Source: Mycetocola spongiae (GTDB lineage: Bacteria > Actinomycetota > Actinomycetes > Actinomycetales > Microbacteriaceae). Taken from it: a DNA stretch of 64,000 nucleotides. The stretch spans positions 372,001-436,000 of the forward strand of contig NZ_CP080203.1 of NCBI RefSeq assembly GCF_020424085.1. Direction: 5' to 3'. Positions 17,580 to 25,980 of the stretch are shown here, in pieces. The notes under the pieces were generated by a model. That model had not been told where the DNA came from and did no database searches. It saw nothing but the letters and a program-made list of their open reading frames with translations. Positions within the stretch are counted from its first letter, which is position 1. Every line of letters begins with the position of its first letter. The position numbers were made by a program, and so were the translations under genes.

Positions 17580-18199
17580 GGGCCGTGGAAGACATACTGG
17601 AAGGCCTCTCCCGAACCGCGCCCGATCAGCGCGCCCGCGGACATCGAGGATTTCACCTGCGGCTGGAGCGAGGCCGACCAGGCCACGGTCGCGTGCATAT
17701 CGGTAAACAGCGGCTGCTGGGAGCAGTCAAAGATGATCGGCTCGCCGTGCGCGGCAATCGCGAGGCTGCCATACCCGGAGACGGTGGTGTTCCACATTCC
17801 GCTCAGCAGCATGCTTGACCCCTTGACCCGGGTGAGGTCATAGGTCAGCGAGTCCTGGAAGGCAAGCAGATTGGTGCCGCTTACGGTCACGGCCTCGTGC
17901 TCCAGCTGTAGCAGGTGGATGCGCGCCTTATTCTGGGCAAAATACGCCTCGCCGTTGCCGCTCACGCGCATCAGGGGCTGATCCTCATTGGATACCATTT
18001 TGCGCATGAACTGCGCGGCATCGCGCGCACCCTGGTGCTTAAACTCCAGGTTGCCCTGATAGGCGATCATCGCTCCCTTGCGGGTGATCAGGTCATTTCC
18101 CGGCGTGATCCGGGACTGCAACGTGTAGTCGTTATGCAGGCGCATCGGGTCCTGGGTATGAGAAGTGTTATTGCCTTTATCAAATAGCGTGGAGCGCAT
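17540..18199 (-). CDS. AIM24 family protein
   Basis: This 219-residue beta-rich protein belongs to the AIM24/DUF124 family. Family features include the glycine-patterned strands around MIAYQGNLEF and the late GRGSGEAFQYVFHGPGWVIVQ segment. AIM24 was first named in mitochondria; bacterial members are often encoded near stress or membrane genes and have no assigned biochemical activity. There is no signal peptide. The ATG at 18199 has a modest AGAGAAAG ribosome-binding site. Its 3' end has been duplicated in tandem into the ahpE intergenic gap. Confidence 0.85.
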   Translation of the reverse strand: MRSTLFDKGNNTSHTQDPMRLHNDYTLQSRITPGNDLITRKGAMIAYQGNLEFKHQGARDAAQFMRKMVSNEDQPLMRVSGNGEAYFAQNKARIHLLQLEHEAVTVSGTNLLAFQDSLTYDLTRVKGSSMLLSGMWNTTVSGYGSLAIAAHGEPIIFDCSQQPLFTDMHATVAWSASLQPQVKSSMSAGALIGRGSGEAFQYVFHGPGWVIVQPAEYAA

Positions 18200-18312
18200 A
18201 TGGTGCTTTCTCTGAGTTCTGATGCGGTTGCTCCCCGGCGTTCCGCGGGGGACAGCCTACTGATTTCGATCGGCGGGCGTGCGGCACGGTCCGCGGAGGC
18301 ACCCCGTGTCGT

Positions 18313-18342
18313 TTGCTATCCGCGGGGATTTCTCGATACGAT
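18313..18342 (+). promoter_or_regulatory. Promoter of first tRNA-Val
   Basis: TTGCTA (18313-18318) and TACGAT (18337-18342) are spaced 18 bp, ending 23 nt before the tRNA. Confidence 0.6.
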
Positions 18343-18365
18343 TACCGCGTCGCTTCGGCGCAGGA

Positions 18366-18441
18366 GGGCCTTTAGCTCAGCTGGTAGAGCGCCACGTTTA
18401 CACCGTGGATGTCATCGGTTCGATCCCGGTAGGGCCCACCA
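18366..18441 (+). tRNA. tRNA-Val (TAC anticodon), copy 1
   Basis: A complete cloverleaf folds: acceptor GGGCCTT/AGGGCCC, anticodon loop TTTACAC with stem CCACG/CGTGG, T-arm ATCGG-TTCGATC-CCGGT, and encoded CCA. UAC reads GUA/GUG and GUU wobble codons. Confidence 0.97.
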
Positions 18442-18443
18442 TA

Positions 18444-18478
18444 AAACACCCCAACGTTCCGGTAGGGGTGTTTTTTTA
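18444..18478 (+). terminator. Rho-independent terminator after tRNA-Val copy 1
   Basis: AACACCCC pairs with GGGGTGTT and is followed by a run of T. Confidence 0.9.
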
Positions 18479-18576
18479 TTTCCTATCCGGGGCCAACACG
18501 CCCGGCCTGCGCGGTGAATCCGTGCCCCGCGGCGGTGTTCTGCTAGAGTCATCTACGTTGCAAAACATCGCAATGA

Positions 18577-18652
18577 GGGCCTTTAGCTCAGCTGGTAGAG
18601 CGCCACGTTTACACCGTGGATGTCATCGGTTCGATCCCGGTAGGGCCCACCA
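18577..18652 (+). tRNA. tRNA-Val (TAC anticodon), copy 2
   Basis: Its 76 bases, including CCA, are identical to copy 1. It has its own upstream -10-like TAGAGT (18544-18549) and its own terminator, so it is a separately transcribed duplicate. The identical sequence continues only a few bases on each side. Confidence 0.97.
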
Positions 18653-18654
18653 TA

Positions 18655-18690
18655 AAACCCGCCCCGTGTTTATCACGGGGCGGGTTTTTT
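18655..18690 (+). terminator. Rho-independent terminator after tRNA-Val copy 2
   Basis: AAACCCGCCCCGTG pairs with CACGGGGCGGGTTT, then T-rich. It also lies just downstream of the convergent VOC gene. Confidence 0.9.
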
Positions 18691-18696
18691 ATTTGG

Positions 18697-19149
18697 CTAG
18701 GCCGCGGCCGCCACATCCAGCACCCAGGTCACGCCGAAGCGATCGGTGAGCATCCCAAAGCCCGCGCTCCACGCCGAGGCCGCGAGCGGCTCCACGATGC
18801 TGCCGCCTTCCGCGAGGCCCTCCCAATAGCCAGCGATGGCGGCGAGGGAATCGCCCCGCACGGAGATAAAACAGGGCTCGGTGGTGAGCGTCATCCCGTT
18901 CTCGCGCCGGGTCGGGAGGGCGGCGCCGGGGGCGGCGTCTCCCGGGCTGTCATAGGCCATCAGGTGCAGGCCGTCCGCGCTATCCACGCGGCCAAATACG
19001 ATGTGTGCGGAGCCCGGCAGCCCGGCGGGCATGCCCAGCTGCGCGTAGGTGGTCAGGGCGATATCGCCGCCAAATACGGAGTGATAAAACCCCAGCGCGG
19101 CACGGGCCTCGCCGTGGAAATTGAGGTGGGTGGTGGTGATGATGGTCAT
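18697..19149 (-). CDS. PhnB-like VOC family protein
   Basis: This 150-residue protein has the paired beta-alpha-beta-beta-beta modules of the vicinal oxygen chelate superfamily. It has the PhnB-like opening HLNFHGEARAALGFYHSVFGG and the closing FGMLTDRFGVTWVLD. Members include glyoxalase-like, resistance and unknown proteins; this subgroup usually lacks a proven substrate. The ATG at 19149 has GGGAGGAATC upstream. It is divergent from a WYL regulator across 99 bp, a common actinobacterial arrangement, and is probably its target. Confidence 0.85.
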   Translation of the reverse strand: MTIITTTHLNFHGEARAALGFYHSVFGGDIALTTYAQLGMPAGLPGSAHIVFGRVDSADGLHLMAYDSPGDAAPGAALPTRRENGMTLTTEPCFISVRGDSLAAIAGYWEGLAEGGSIVEPLAASAWSAGFGMLTDRFGVTWVLDVAAAA

Positions 19150-19248
19150 GATTCCTCCCGGATACGGGGCCGCGGCGTTTCCGGGCCGGGCCCACCGTGT
19201 CACGGGTAGAGGTCAGAATTGGTCCTCCACTTCGCCTAGCATGAAGCC

Positions 19249-20235
19249 ATGACCGCGACGACCCGGCTGCTGCGCCTCCTCTCCCTGCTGCACGCGCGCC
19301 GGGACTGGCCCGGGGCCGTGCTCGCGGAGCGGTTGGAGATCAGCCCGCGCACCGTGCGTCGGGATATCGAGCGTCTGCGCGATATGGGATATCACATCCT
19401 GAGCACGATGGGCCCGGACGGTGGCTACCGGCTTGCGGCCGGAAACGAATTGCCCCCGCTGCTCTTTGACGATGAGCAGGTGCTGGCCCTGGCCTTTGCC
19501 CTGCGCTCGGCGGAGATTACCGCGCCGGGGCTCGGGGAGGCCGCCGCGCGCGCCCTGGATACCGTGCGCCAGGTCATGCCGCCGCGCCTGCGCTACCGGC
19601 TGGATGCGGCCGAGTTTTTGACTCTCGCGCGCGGCCCCGGGGAGGCCCCCGTGCCCGAGGTGGACCCCGGCCTGCTGCTGGAACTCTCCGCGGCGGTGCG
19701 CGCCCGCGAGGTATTGCGCTGTGACTATGCCGGGGGAACGCCGCGGGCCGCGGGGGAGGGGCCGCGCGAGGTGGAGCCACGGAACCTGGTCTCCCACCGC
19801 GGGCGCTGGTATCTGCTGGCCTGGGATCGCGAGCGCGCGCAGTGGCGGGTATTGCGGGCCGATCGCATCACGCCGCGTACCCCGCGCGGCCCGCGCTTCG
19901 AGCCGCGGGAGCTCCCGGGCAACGACGTGGCGGAGTTTATGGCCGGCCACTTCCGCGGATCCGCCGCCGGGGGCGACTGGCCGTGCCGCGGCACAGCGAT
20001 CCTGGAGTTGCCGGCCGAGGCCGTGCTTCCCTTCGCGGGGGATGGCACGGTGGAGCCCCTCGGGCCGCGGCGCTGCTCCCTGACCCTGGGCTCCTGGTCC
20101 TGGGTGGGCCTCGCGGCGGCCTATAACCGATTTGATACCCGGATCGAGGTGGTTCATCCGGCCGAGCTGAGCGCGGCCTTTGGTGTGCTCGCTACCCGCA
20201 ATGCCCTGACCGCCCGCACCGGCCCTCGGGGGTAG
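19249..20235 (+). CDS. HTH and WYL-domain transcriptional regulator (YafY-like)
   Basis: This 328-residue regulator has an N-terminal winged helix (residues 1-60: VLAERLEISPRTVRRDIERL). Its WYL ligand-sensing domain is centred on RWYLLAWDRE (Trp187-Tyr188-Leu189) and includes the conserved RADRI. WYL domains bind small effectors or nucleic-acid ligands. It is divergent from the VOC gene and likely controls it. The ATG lies 6 nt after a TAGCAT box, so the mRNA is probably leaderless. The C-terminal WCX extension ends at GPRG. Confidence 0.9.
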   Translation: MTATTRLLRLLSLLHARRDWPGAVLAERLEISPRTVRRDIERLRDMGYHILSTMGPDGGYRLAAGNELPPLLFDDEQVLALAFALRSAEITAPGLGEAAARALDTVRQVMPPRLRYRLDAAEFLTLARGPGEAPVPEVDPGLLLELSAAVRAREVLRCDYAGGTPRAAGEGPREVEPRNLVSHRGRWYLLAWDRERAQWRVLRADRITPRTPRGPRFEPRELPGNDVAEFMAGHFRGSAAGGDWPCRGTAILELPAEAVLPFAGDGTVEPLGPRRCSLTLGSWSWVGLAAAYNRFDTRIEVVHPAELSAAFGVLATRNALTARTGPRG

Positions 20236-20610
20236 CGCCAGGCCTAGCGTGAGGCTCCCGCATTGGGGGCCGGCCGGGTCCATCCCACGGAAATAGCGCG
20301 CGGGTTTTTGCCCCGCGGGAGCCACCACACGAAACGTGTTATCCGAGTGCTCCCGGGGCGGGAATACCGCGAATATCTGTCGTTTTACCTTGGTTTTCCG
20401 GGGTTTTTTGCATGCGCAGAAAAGCCATCCCGTTTCCGACAGCCTCGACCCGGCGCCCATACCCGGTGTAATACTCACCCGATAGGTGCCCCCTTATCGG
20501 GGGGGCTTCTCTCGATAAGCGAATCGGGACGCCGGGCGAGGCGATTTTCCGCCCGGAGGAGGCAGCCGCCCTCCCATGGATCGCAAGCCTAAATCTCTTT
20601 GGGGGATATT
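20236..20610 (+). promoter_or_regulatory. Structured leader with alternative hairpins before a surface-protein gene
   Basis: No gene is supported in these 375 bp. At 20478-20519 three mutually exclusive stems can form: CCCGATA (20478-20484) with TATCGGG (20495-20501); GCCCCC (20488-20493) with the G-run and C at 20500-20506; and CTTATCG (20493-20499) with CGATAAG (20513-20519). Two more hairpins follow: CCGGGCG (20532-20538)/CGCCCGG (20550-20556), and GGAGG (20555-20559)/CCTCC (20570-20574). This looks like a regulatory leader, but I could not match it to a known riboswitch class. Confidence 0.4.
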
Positions 20611-22695
20611 TTGAAACACTCACGACGCATGCGCGGCGTATTAGCGCTGGGCCTCACGGTGGGGCTCATCGGCACCGGGGCCCTGTCCAGCCAGGCCGCC
20701 CCCGCCAATTACACCGAGGCCTACCGCTTTGACTCCACCGGGGGTGCCTCCACCGGTTATTCCTCGCATATGTCCGGGGACTACGCGATCTTCACGTATC
20801 AGCGCAACCTCAGCGTGAAGATCATGCACCAGCTGGGTGCCGACGCCACGCAGTGGGAGGAGCAGGTCATCGAGCTGCCCGCCTCCGTGCGTGGCTTTGG
20901 TGATACCGTGCGCCTGAATGCCGCCGGGGACACCGCCTATATCGCCTCGCCCCGCGAGAATAAGATCTACGTCTGGAACCGCACGGGAGCCAATACCTGG
21001 AACGAGGGCACCGCGATCGAGGCGGGCACCCTTGACCCCCGGATTCGCAGCCACGATAACTCCTTCGGTGAGGCGCTGGTGATCGACGGCGATAACCTCG
21101 TGGTGGGTGCGCCGATGGCCCGCGTGGACGGCCTTCAGTACTCGGGTGTGGCCTATGTGATCAATACGGTCACCGGCGAGCGCACCATGCTGCTCCCGGA
21201 GACCCCGCGCGCCTTTATGATCTTTGGCCAGTCCCTCGCGGTCTCGGGCAACCGGGTCGCGGTGAGCATGGTCCAGAATAAGGATGCCCAGAACCAGCAC
21301 ATCGGCGGTGTTCACCTCTTTGACCTGAACACCCCCACCGCCGCGCCCCTGTTCCGCTCGCAGCCCATGGAAGACCCGCGGATGTGCCTGAATAACGTCG
21401 GCAGTGGCCCGGCCTTTGGGATGTCGCTGGAATTCTCGGATGACTCGCTGTACGTGGGTTCGCCGCAGGAGACCAACTACACCGCCGATGACCGCGATGA
21501 CCCGCTGGGCGGCTGCAACCTCTCCTCGCTCACGGATGGCACCACCACGCAGGGTGCGATCTATCGCCTGGACTATAACCTCAACCAGATCGGCGCGAAG
21601 ATTGTGCCGCCCGCGGGCGAGCGCTCGTTTGGCTATACCATCGCCGCCGTGGGGGATGCCATCCTCGCCAACGGAAGCCACGGACCCGATAACACCGGTG
21701 AGGTCTTTGTTTATACCCGCGCCTCGCTGGATGCCGGTATTGCCGATGAAAACGGTCGCCAGCACCCCGAGCCCGTGCAGATCATGACCGGCTCCGATTC
21801 GCAGCCCAATGACGAATTTGGTACCGATATGTACGGCTCGGCGATTAACGTCAGCGGCGACCGCGCCCTGATCGCCGCCCCCGCCGCCAATGGTCGCCAG
21901 GGTGCCGTTTATCTCTTTGACCCGATCATCCCGGCCGTGAACCCGAGCCTCGCGCTGACCGATACCGCCGTGATCTACGGCGATACCGGAACGCTCACCG
22001 CCACGGCCGAGCAGGCCCCCGCGGATGCCACCGTGGTCTTCACGATTGACGGCGCGGAACAGCCCGCCGCGACCCCCGCCGCAGGAGTGGCAACCCTGAC
22101 CCTGGACCCGACCGCGCTTGGGGTGGGAGACTATGCGATCTCCGCGGAACTGCGCTCCGCCGCGGGTGCCGCGCTGGTTCCGGCCGTCACCGCGCACCTG
22201 ACGATCACCCCCGCGGCCACCACGACCACCGTGGTGGTGGACCCCGAGACGGTAATCGTGGGTGACCCCGTGACCGTGACCGGCTCCGTGGCCGGCGAGT
22301 TTGGCACGATCCCCACCGGCCCCGTGGTCCTGGTTCAGGGCGGCAACGAGCTGGAAACCGTGGAGCTTGAGGCCGATGGCTCATTTACTATCCAGGGCGA
22401 GGTGGCCGAGGTCCCCGCGACCGCACGCACGCTCCAGGACATGGGCATCGAGGTGCGCTATGCCGGTGACGCGAACCACGCTGCCTCCTCCGGGCAGGCC
22501 ACGCTTCAGGTTGAGGGTACCCCCGGGGTGCCGGCCCCGCTCCCCGAGGAAACCGATTCCAAGACCGATGCCGAGGGCAAACTGGTGAATACCGGTGCCG
22601 ACGGAGTGATGCTTGGTGTCATGATCGCGTTTGGTGCGGTACTCGCGGGTGGCGTCACCCTCGTCACGCGCCGCCGCAACCCCGCTCGCCTCTAG
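20611..22695 (+). CDS. Secreted beta-propeller/Ig-like protein with sortase-type C-terminus
   Basis: This 694-residue protein has a signal peptide (residues 1 to about 30, basic start then LALGLTVGLIGTGALSSQAA). A repetitive beta-propeller region spans about 35-440 with recurring F.FG..L...GD.LVVGAP-like blades, as in FG-GAP/integrin-type propellers. Two Ig-like beta domains follow (about 445-645). The C-terminus has LVNTG (658-662), one hydrophobic helix and RRR, which is a sortase-anchor layout. It is probably displayed on the wall; its ligand is unknown. The start chosen is TTG at 20611 with GGGGGA upstream; an ATG seven codons into the signal peptide (20629) is an alternative. Confidence 0.78.
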   Translation: MKHSRRMRGVLALGLTVGLIGTGALSSQAAPANYTEAYRFDSTGGASTGYSSHMSGDYAIFTYQRNLSVKIMHQLGADATQWEEQVIELPASVRGFGDTVRLNAAGDTAYIASPRENKIYVWNRTGANTWNEGTAIEAGTLDPRIRSHDNSFGEALVIDGDNLVVGAPMARVDGLQYSGVAYVINTVTGERTMLLPETPRAFMIFGQSLAVSGNRVAVSMVQNKDAQNQHIGGVHLFDLNTPTAAPLFRSQPMEDPRMCLNNVGSGPAFGMSLEFSDDSLYVGSPQETNYTADDRDDPLGGCNLSSLTDGTTTQGAIYRLDYNLNQIGAKIVPPAGERSFGYTIAAVGDAILANGSHGPDNTGEVFVYTRASLDAGIADENGRQHPEPVQIMTGSDSQPNDEFGTDMYGSAINVSGDRALIAAPAANGRQGAVYLFDPIIPAVNPSLALTDTAVIYGDTGTLTATAEQAPADATVVFTIDGAEQPAATPAAGVATLTLDPTALGVGDYAISAELRSAAGAALVPAVTAHLTITPAATTTTVVVDPETVIVGDPVTVTGSVAGEFGTIPTGPVVLVQGGNELETVELEADGSFTIQGEVAEVPATARTLQDMGIEVRYAGDANHAASSGQATLQVEGTPGVPAPLPEETDSKTDAEGKLVNTGADGVMLGVMIAFGAVLAGGVTLVTRRRNPARL

Positions 22696-22707
22696 CGTCG
22701 CGGGCCC

Positions 22708-22750
22708 GGGCCCGGTGTGATCGCGGAATCTCCGCGACCACACCGGGCCC
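22708..22750 (+). terminator. Strong terminator after the propeller protein
   Basis: GGGCCCGGTGTG (22708-22719) pairs with CACACCGGGCCC (22739-22750), with an inner CGCGGA/TCCGCG stem. A T-poor tail follows. Confidence 0.85.
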
Positions 22751-22792
22751 CGTCATTTAACTTGTTGGGTAAACTATCAGGCTCGCGCGCGG

Positions 22793-23500
22793 GTGGCCGG
22801 GCACAATAAAGGGGTGCAGAAAAAAACAGGAATTATTCTGGGGGCCTCGGCCGCCGCGCTGATTATCCTCGGGGCCACCCTCGGTCCCGTAATCTATCGT
22901 GATGTCTTCGCCGCCCCCGCCGCCGATGCCCCGACCACCGCACTCGAAAACGCCGCCGCCCCGGAGCTGGGCGCCGATGAGCTCGCGGGCGAGTGGACCG
23001 TGGGGTCGGGTTCCACCGCGGGCTACCGGGTGGACGAGGTCCTGAACGGAACCGATGTCACCGTGACCGGCCGCACCGAGCAGGTCTCGGGCAGCGTGAC
23101 CGCAAGCGCCACGGGCATCGAGGCCGCCGTCATCAGCGTGGATACCGCGAGCATCGCAACCGATAACGGCACCCGGGATAATTATTTCCGCGGCACCGTG
23201 GCCCGCTCGGCTCAGTTCCCGCAGGCCACCTTCACGCTGACGGCTCCGATAGCCTTCCCCGCCGATCCCACCGCCGCGGGACCCCATACCGCCACCGCGA
23301 CCGGCACGCTGTCCTTCGCGGGCGTGGAGCGCAGCGTGAGCGCCGAGATCTCCGCGGTCATCGACGGCACCACCGTGCGCCTGGCCGGTTCGGTCCCGCT
23401 GGTTTTCGCCGATTATGGCGTGAGTGCCCCCGACCTGGGTTTTGTGAAGGTCGAGGACCACGGCAGCGTGGAGTTCATCCTAAACCTGGAGCGCGCCTAG
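22793..23500 (+). CDS. YceI-family lipid-binding protein, membrane anchored
   Basis: This 235-residue protein has one N-terminal membrane helix (about 12-35). The YceI beta-barrel domain runs from about residue 60 (GEWTVGSGSTAGYRVDEV) to the end, with the TDNGTRDNYFRGTVA signature. YceI proteins bind isoprenoid or long-chain lipids in their barrel outside the cytoplasm. A GTG at 22814 (next to AAAGGGG) is an alternative start. Its TAG overlaps the stop of the convergent surface-protein gene by four bases (CTAG). Confidence 0.88.
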   Translation: MAGHNKGVQKKTGIILGASAAALIILGATLGPVIYRDVFAAPAADAPTTALENAAAPELGADELAGEWTVGSGSTAGYRVDEVLNGTDVTVTGRTEQVSGSVTASATGIEAAVISVDTASIATDNGTRDNYFRGTVARSAQFPQATFTLTAPIAFPADPTAAGPHTATATGTLSFAGVERSVSAEISAVIDGTTVRLAGSVPLVFADYGVSAPDLGFVKVEDHGSVEFILNLERA

Positions 23501-25122
23501 GCACTGCGTCGGCGCCGCAGCAGGAGCAGCGCGCCGGCCGCGGCCAGCAGCACCGAGACCAGGACCGGTACCGTCGGGTTGAGTCCCGTGCCCGCGAGCC
23601 GCGGGGCATCGGCGGCCGGGGGAGTTGAGCCACCCGGAGTCGTGGCCGGGTCCGGGTCGGTACTGCCCGGCAGCGGGGTTATCGCGCCCGCGATGAGCAG
23701 CTCATCCGCGGCCACGGCCGCCTCGCGGCGCGATCCCGAGGGCGACTCGGCCCCGACCGCCGCGCTGAAGTGCACCCGCCCGGGGGCGCTCCCGCGCGGG
23801 CGGGTATCCACCCGATAGCGGATGAGTGCGGAGGCGCCGGGTTCCAGCGTATCCACCCAGGTCAGGCCGGAGGCGGTGCGCGTCAGCGTGCCCCGTTCCG
23901 CGGTAAAAGACCCCAGGGTCAGGTCCACCCCCTCGCCGCCGATCTCCTCGGTGAGCGTGGCGAACATCCGAACATTGCCCCGATTGGTCACCGTGAGGGT
24001 GGCCTCGGCCCCCGCGCGATCCTCGGCCACGTCCCGGTCGGCAAAGATCTCCGCGACCGCGGCGGTCGCGGAGCCCTCGGCCCCCGCGCTGCCCAGATAC
24101 ATCGGCGAGGTGAGCGTGGAATAGCCGCCCCCGGGCACGCCGGGGGAGTCATGCCACAGTACCGAACCGTTGCCGGTGGCGGTGCCGGGGGCGAAGATGC
24201 TCGCGGAGGCAGCGGGCAGCCGTGGATGCGGGAGATCCCCGAGGGATACCCGCTCGGTGAAGGCAAAGCGGGTGCTGATCACATAGGTGCCCGCAACCGG
24301 TTGGGGCAGCGAGACCGAGGTGGCGGGCCGACCCAGGACGCTATCGGCGGGGTTGATGCTAAAGTCCCTGCCCTCGCGCAATTCGGCCGCGGGTGCGGTG
24401 AGATCGGCGATCCCCAGCGGCTCGGAATCCAGCGCAAATACGCGGGTGCTTTCGGGTATCGCCGTGACATCCCCGGGGAGATCATGCGCGGTGCCCACCG
24501 CTACCCACTGGCCGCCATAGCGGGCGAGCTCGGGATCGCCGGCAACCAGCGAGAGGACGGTGACCTCGGGAATGGCCGGATCCACGCCCTGCTCCCAGAG
24601 CGCCACGCGCCCGGTCAGGCCCCACTCGAGCCCGTTATAGTTCGCGGAGACGGGGAAGACGCGCCCCCCGGCGGTCACCTCCGCGCGATAGGTTCCCCCG
24701 GCGCGGGTGAGGTCCGTGGCGGTCACCGGCACCGCGATGACCGCGTGCAGGTCGCGCAGGTCGCGCACCGCCGGGGCGAAGGTCACGGTGAGGCTTTTGC
24801 CGCCGCGATCCGGCGCATAATCGGCGATCCGCGTTCCATCGGCCAGCTCCACGCCGCCGGGGGCTGCCAGCGCGCGCAGGCCCGCGGGCAGCGTCAGCGT
24901 GGTGGAATCGCCAGGGCGGGCATATTCGCTGTCCAGCTGCACGCGCAGCGCAAACGAGGGAAAGAGGTTTGAGGGCCAGTAGAGATCGCCCTCCACATAG
25001 GGCATCAGCTCCACGGAGGTCACCGCGGAGGGTGCGGGTGTGGCGGCGGCGGGCGCGGCGGGGAGAAGGGCCGAGGCGATCGCGATCAGCGCGAGCACCC
25101 CGATGCGGCGGGGAGGGCGCAC
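23497..25122 (-). CDS. Cell-wall-anchored surface protein (LAGTG sortase signal)
   Basis: This 541-residue exported protein has a signal peptide (residues 1 to about 28, ending APAAAA). Extended beta-rich domains follow; the first (about 38-165) resembles adhesive Ig-like domains, with repeated PAGLRALAAPGG-type strands. A Pro/Thr-rich stalk (about 480-507) precedes LAGTG (509-513), one hydrophobic helix and RRRR. LAXTG fits the class E sortases of high-GC actinobacteria. No enzymatic motif is seen, so adhesion or structural roles are likeliest. It is convergent with yceI, sharing a CTAG at the stops. Confidence 0.8.
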   Translation of the reverse strand: MRPPRRIGVLALIAIASALLPAAPAAATPAPSAVTSVELMPYVEGDLYWPSNLFPSFALRVQLDSEYARPGDSTTLTLPAGLRALAAPGGVELADGTRIADYAPDRGGKSLTVTFAPAVRDLRDLHAVIAVPVTATDLTRAGGTYRAEVTAGGRVFPVSANYNGLEWGLTGRVALWEQGVDPAIPEVTVLSLVAGDPELARYGGQWVAVGTAHDLPGDVTAIPESTRVFALDSEPLGIADLTAPAAELREGRDFSINPADSVLGRPATSVSLPQPVAGTYVISTRFAFTERVSLGDLPHPRLPAASASIFAPGTATGNGSVLWHDSPGVPGGGYSTLTSPMYLGSAGAEGSATAAVAEIFADRDVAEDRAGAEATLTVTNRGNVRMFATLTEEIGGEGVDLTLGSFTAERGTLTRTASGLTWVDTLEPGASALIRYRVDTRPRGSAPGRVHFSAAVGAESPSGSRREAAVAADELLIAGAITPLPGSTDPDPATTPGGSTPPAADAPRLAGTGLNPTVPVLVSVLLAAAGALLLLRRRRSA

Positions 25123-25241
25123 GGTTCTACTTTCTGGGGGAGCGGGGAGGATTCTTTCGAAGACTACCCGCTAGCGCGCGGGAATGCCGAGCCCGCGACT
25201 CTCGTTATAAAAAACAGTATTCGTGAATTAAGGGGATCAAA

Positions 25242-25838
25242 ATGACCGTATTGGTGATCGGGGCCTCGGGCCTGGTGGGGGCGGCAGCCGCCGCGGAGCT
25301 TGGGCGGCACTATCGGGTGGTGGGCGCCTCGCGTGCGGGGGAGCAGCGGGTGGATCTGGACGATCCCGCGTCCATCACGGCACTCTTTGAGCGGCTTGGC
25401 CCGCTCGAGGCCGTGGTGAGTGCCGCGGGAGTGGTGCCCTTCGCCCCGGCCACCGAGCTGAACCGGGAGGATTTTCTCGCGGGACTGGGCAATAAGTTTC
25501 TGGGCCAGGTGGAGCTGGTGCGCCGCGGGCTGGAACACGTGGTGGACGGGGGTTCGTTCACGCTGATCAGCGGGATCCTCTCGGCCGAAACGATCCCGGG
25601 CAGCGCGGCGGCCGCGGCCAGCAATGCCGCCGTGGACGCCTATGTGCGCGCGGCGGCGCCGGAGCTTCCGCGCGGCATTCGGCTGAACGCGGTGAGCCCC
25701 ACCGTGCTCACGGAGGCCACCGGATATCACGAGGCCTTTAGCGGTTTTGAGACCGTGGATGCCGCGGTGGTGGGGCGCGCCTATCTGCGCTCGGTCGCGG
25801 GAAACGCCACGGGACGCGTATTCACGGTGGGCTATTAG
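25242..25838 (+). CDS. Short-chain dehydrogenase-like protein lacking the catalytic YxxxK
   Basis: This 198-residue Rossmann protein has the N-terminal glycine motif GASGLVG (7-13) and the NAG-equivalent SAAG strand. Where classical SDR enzymes have YxxxK, this protein reads AAAAASNAAVDA, so neither the tyrosine nor the lysine is present. Similar short SDR-like proteins exist in many bacteria and are usually annotated as dehydrogenases without proof. It may bind NAD(P)(H) without classical catalysis. Ribosome-binding site AAGGGGA precedes the ATG. It is divergent from the LAGTG surface protein. Confidence 0.8.
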   Translation: MTVLVIGASGLVGAAAAAELGRHYRVVGASRAGEQRVDLDDPASITALFERLGPLEAVVSAAGVVPFAPATELNREDFLAGLGNKFLGQVELVRRGLEHVVDGGSFTLISGILSAETIPGSAAAAASNAAVDAYVRAAAPELPRGIRLNAVSPTVLTEATGYHEAFSGFETVDAAVVGRAYLRSVAGNATGRVFTVGY

Positions 25839-25922
25839 CCCCAAATCGCAATTGTTATCCGTTGGGGGTTCGGGACGGGACAGCGGCCCCCCGCGGCGGG
25901 GCGCGCTCGCGTAGCGTGGGAG

Positions 25923-25956
25923 TGTTACGCCGCGGTGTAGGGATCGCGGCGTAACA
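25923..25956. terminator. Perfect 12-bp stem terminator between convergent genes
   Basis: TGTTACGCCGCG (25923-25934) pairs with CGCGGCGTAACA (25945-25956). Confidence 0.85.
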
Positions 25957-25980
25957 TCCCTCCCGGGCAGTGCCGGGGCC

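Noticed and set aside
20461-20600. c-di-AMP (ydaO) or c-di-GMP (GEMM) riboswitch in the surface-protein leader
   Set aside because: Key conserved sequences such as GGGUGAAUC or GGGACGCAAAGC do not match; kept only as a structured leader of unknown type.
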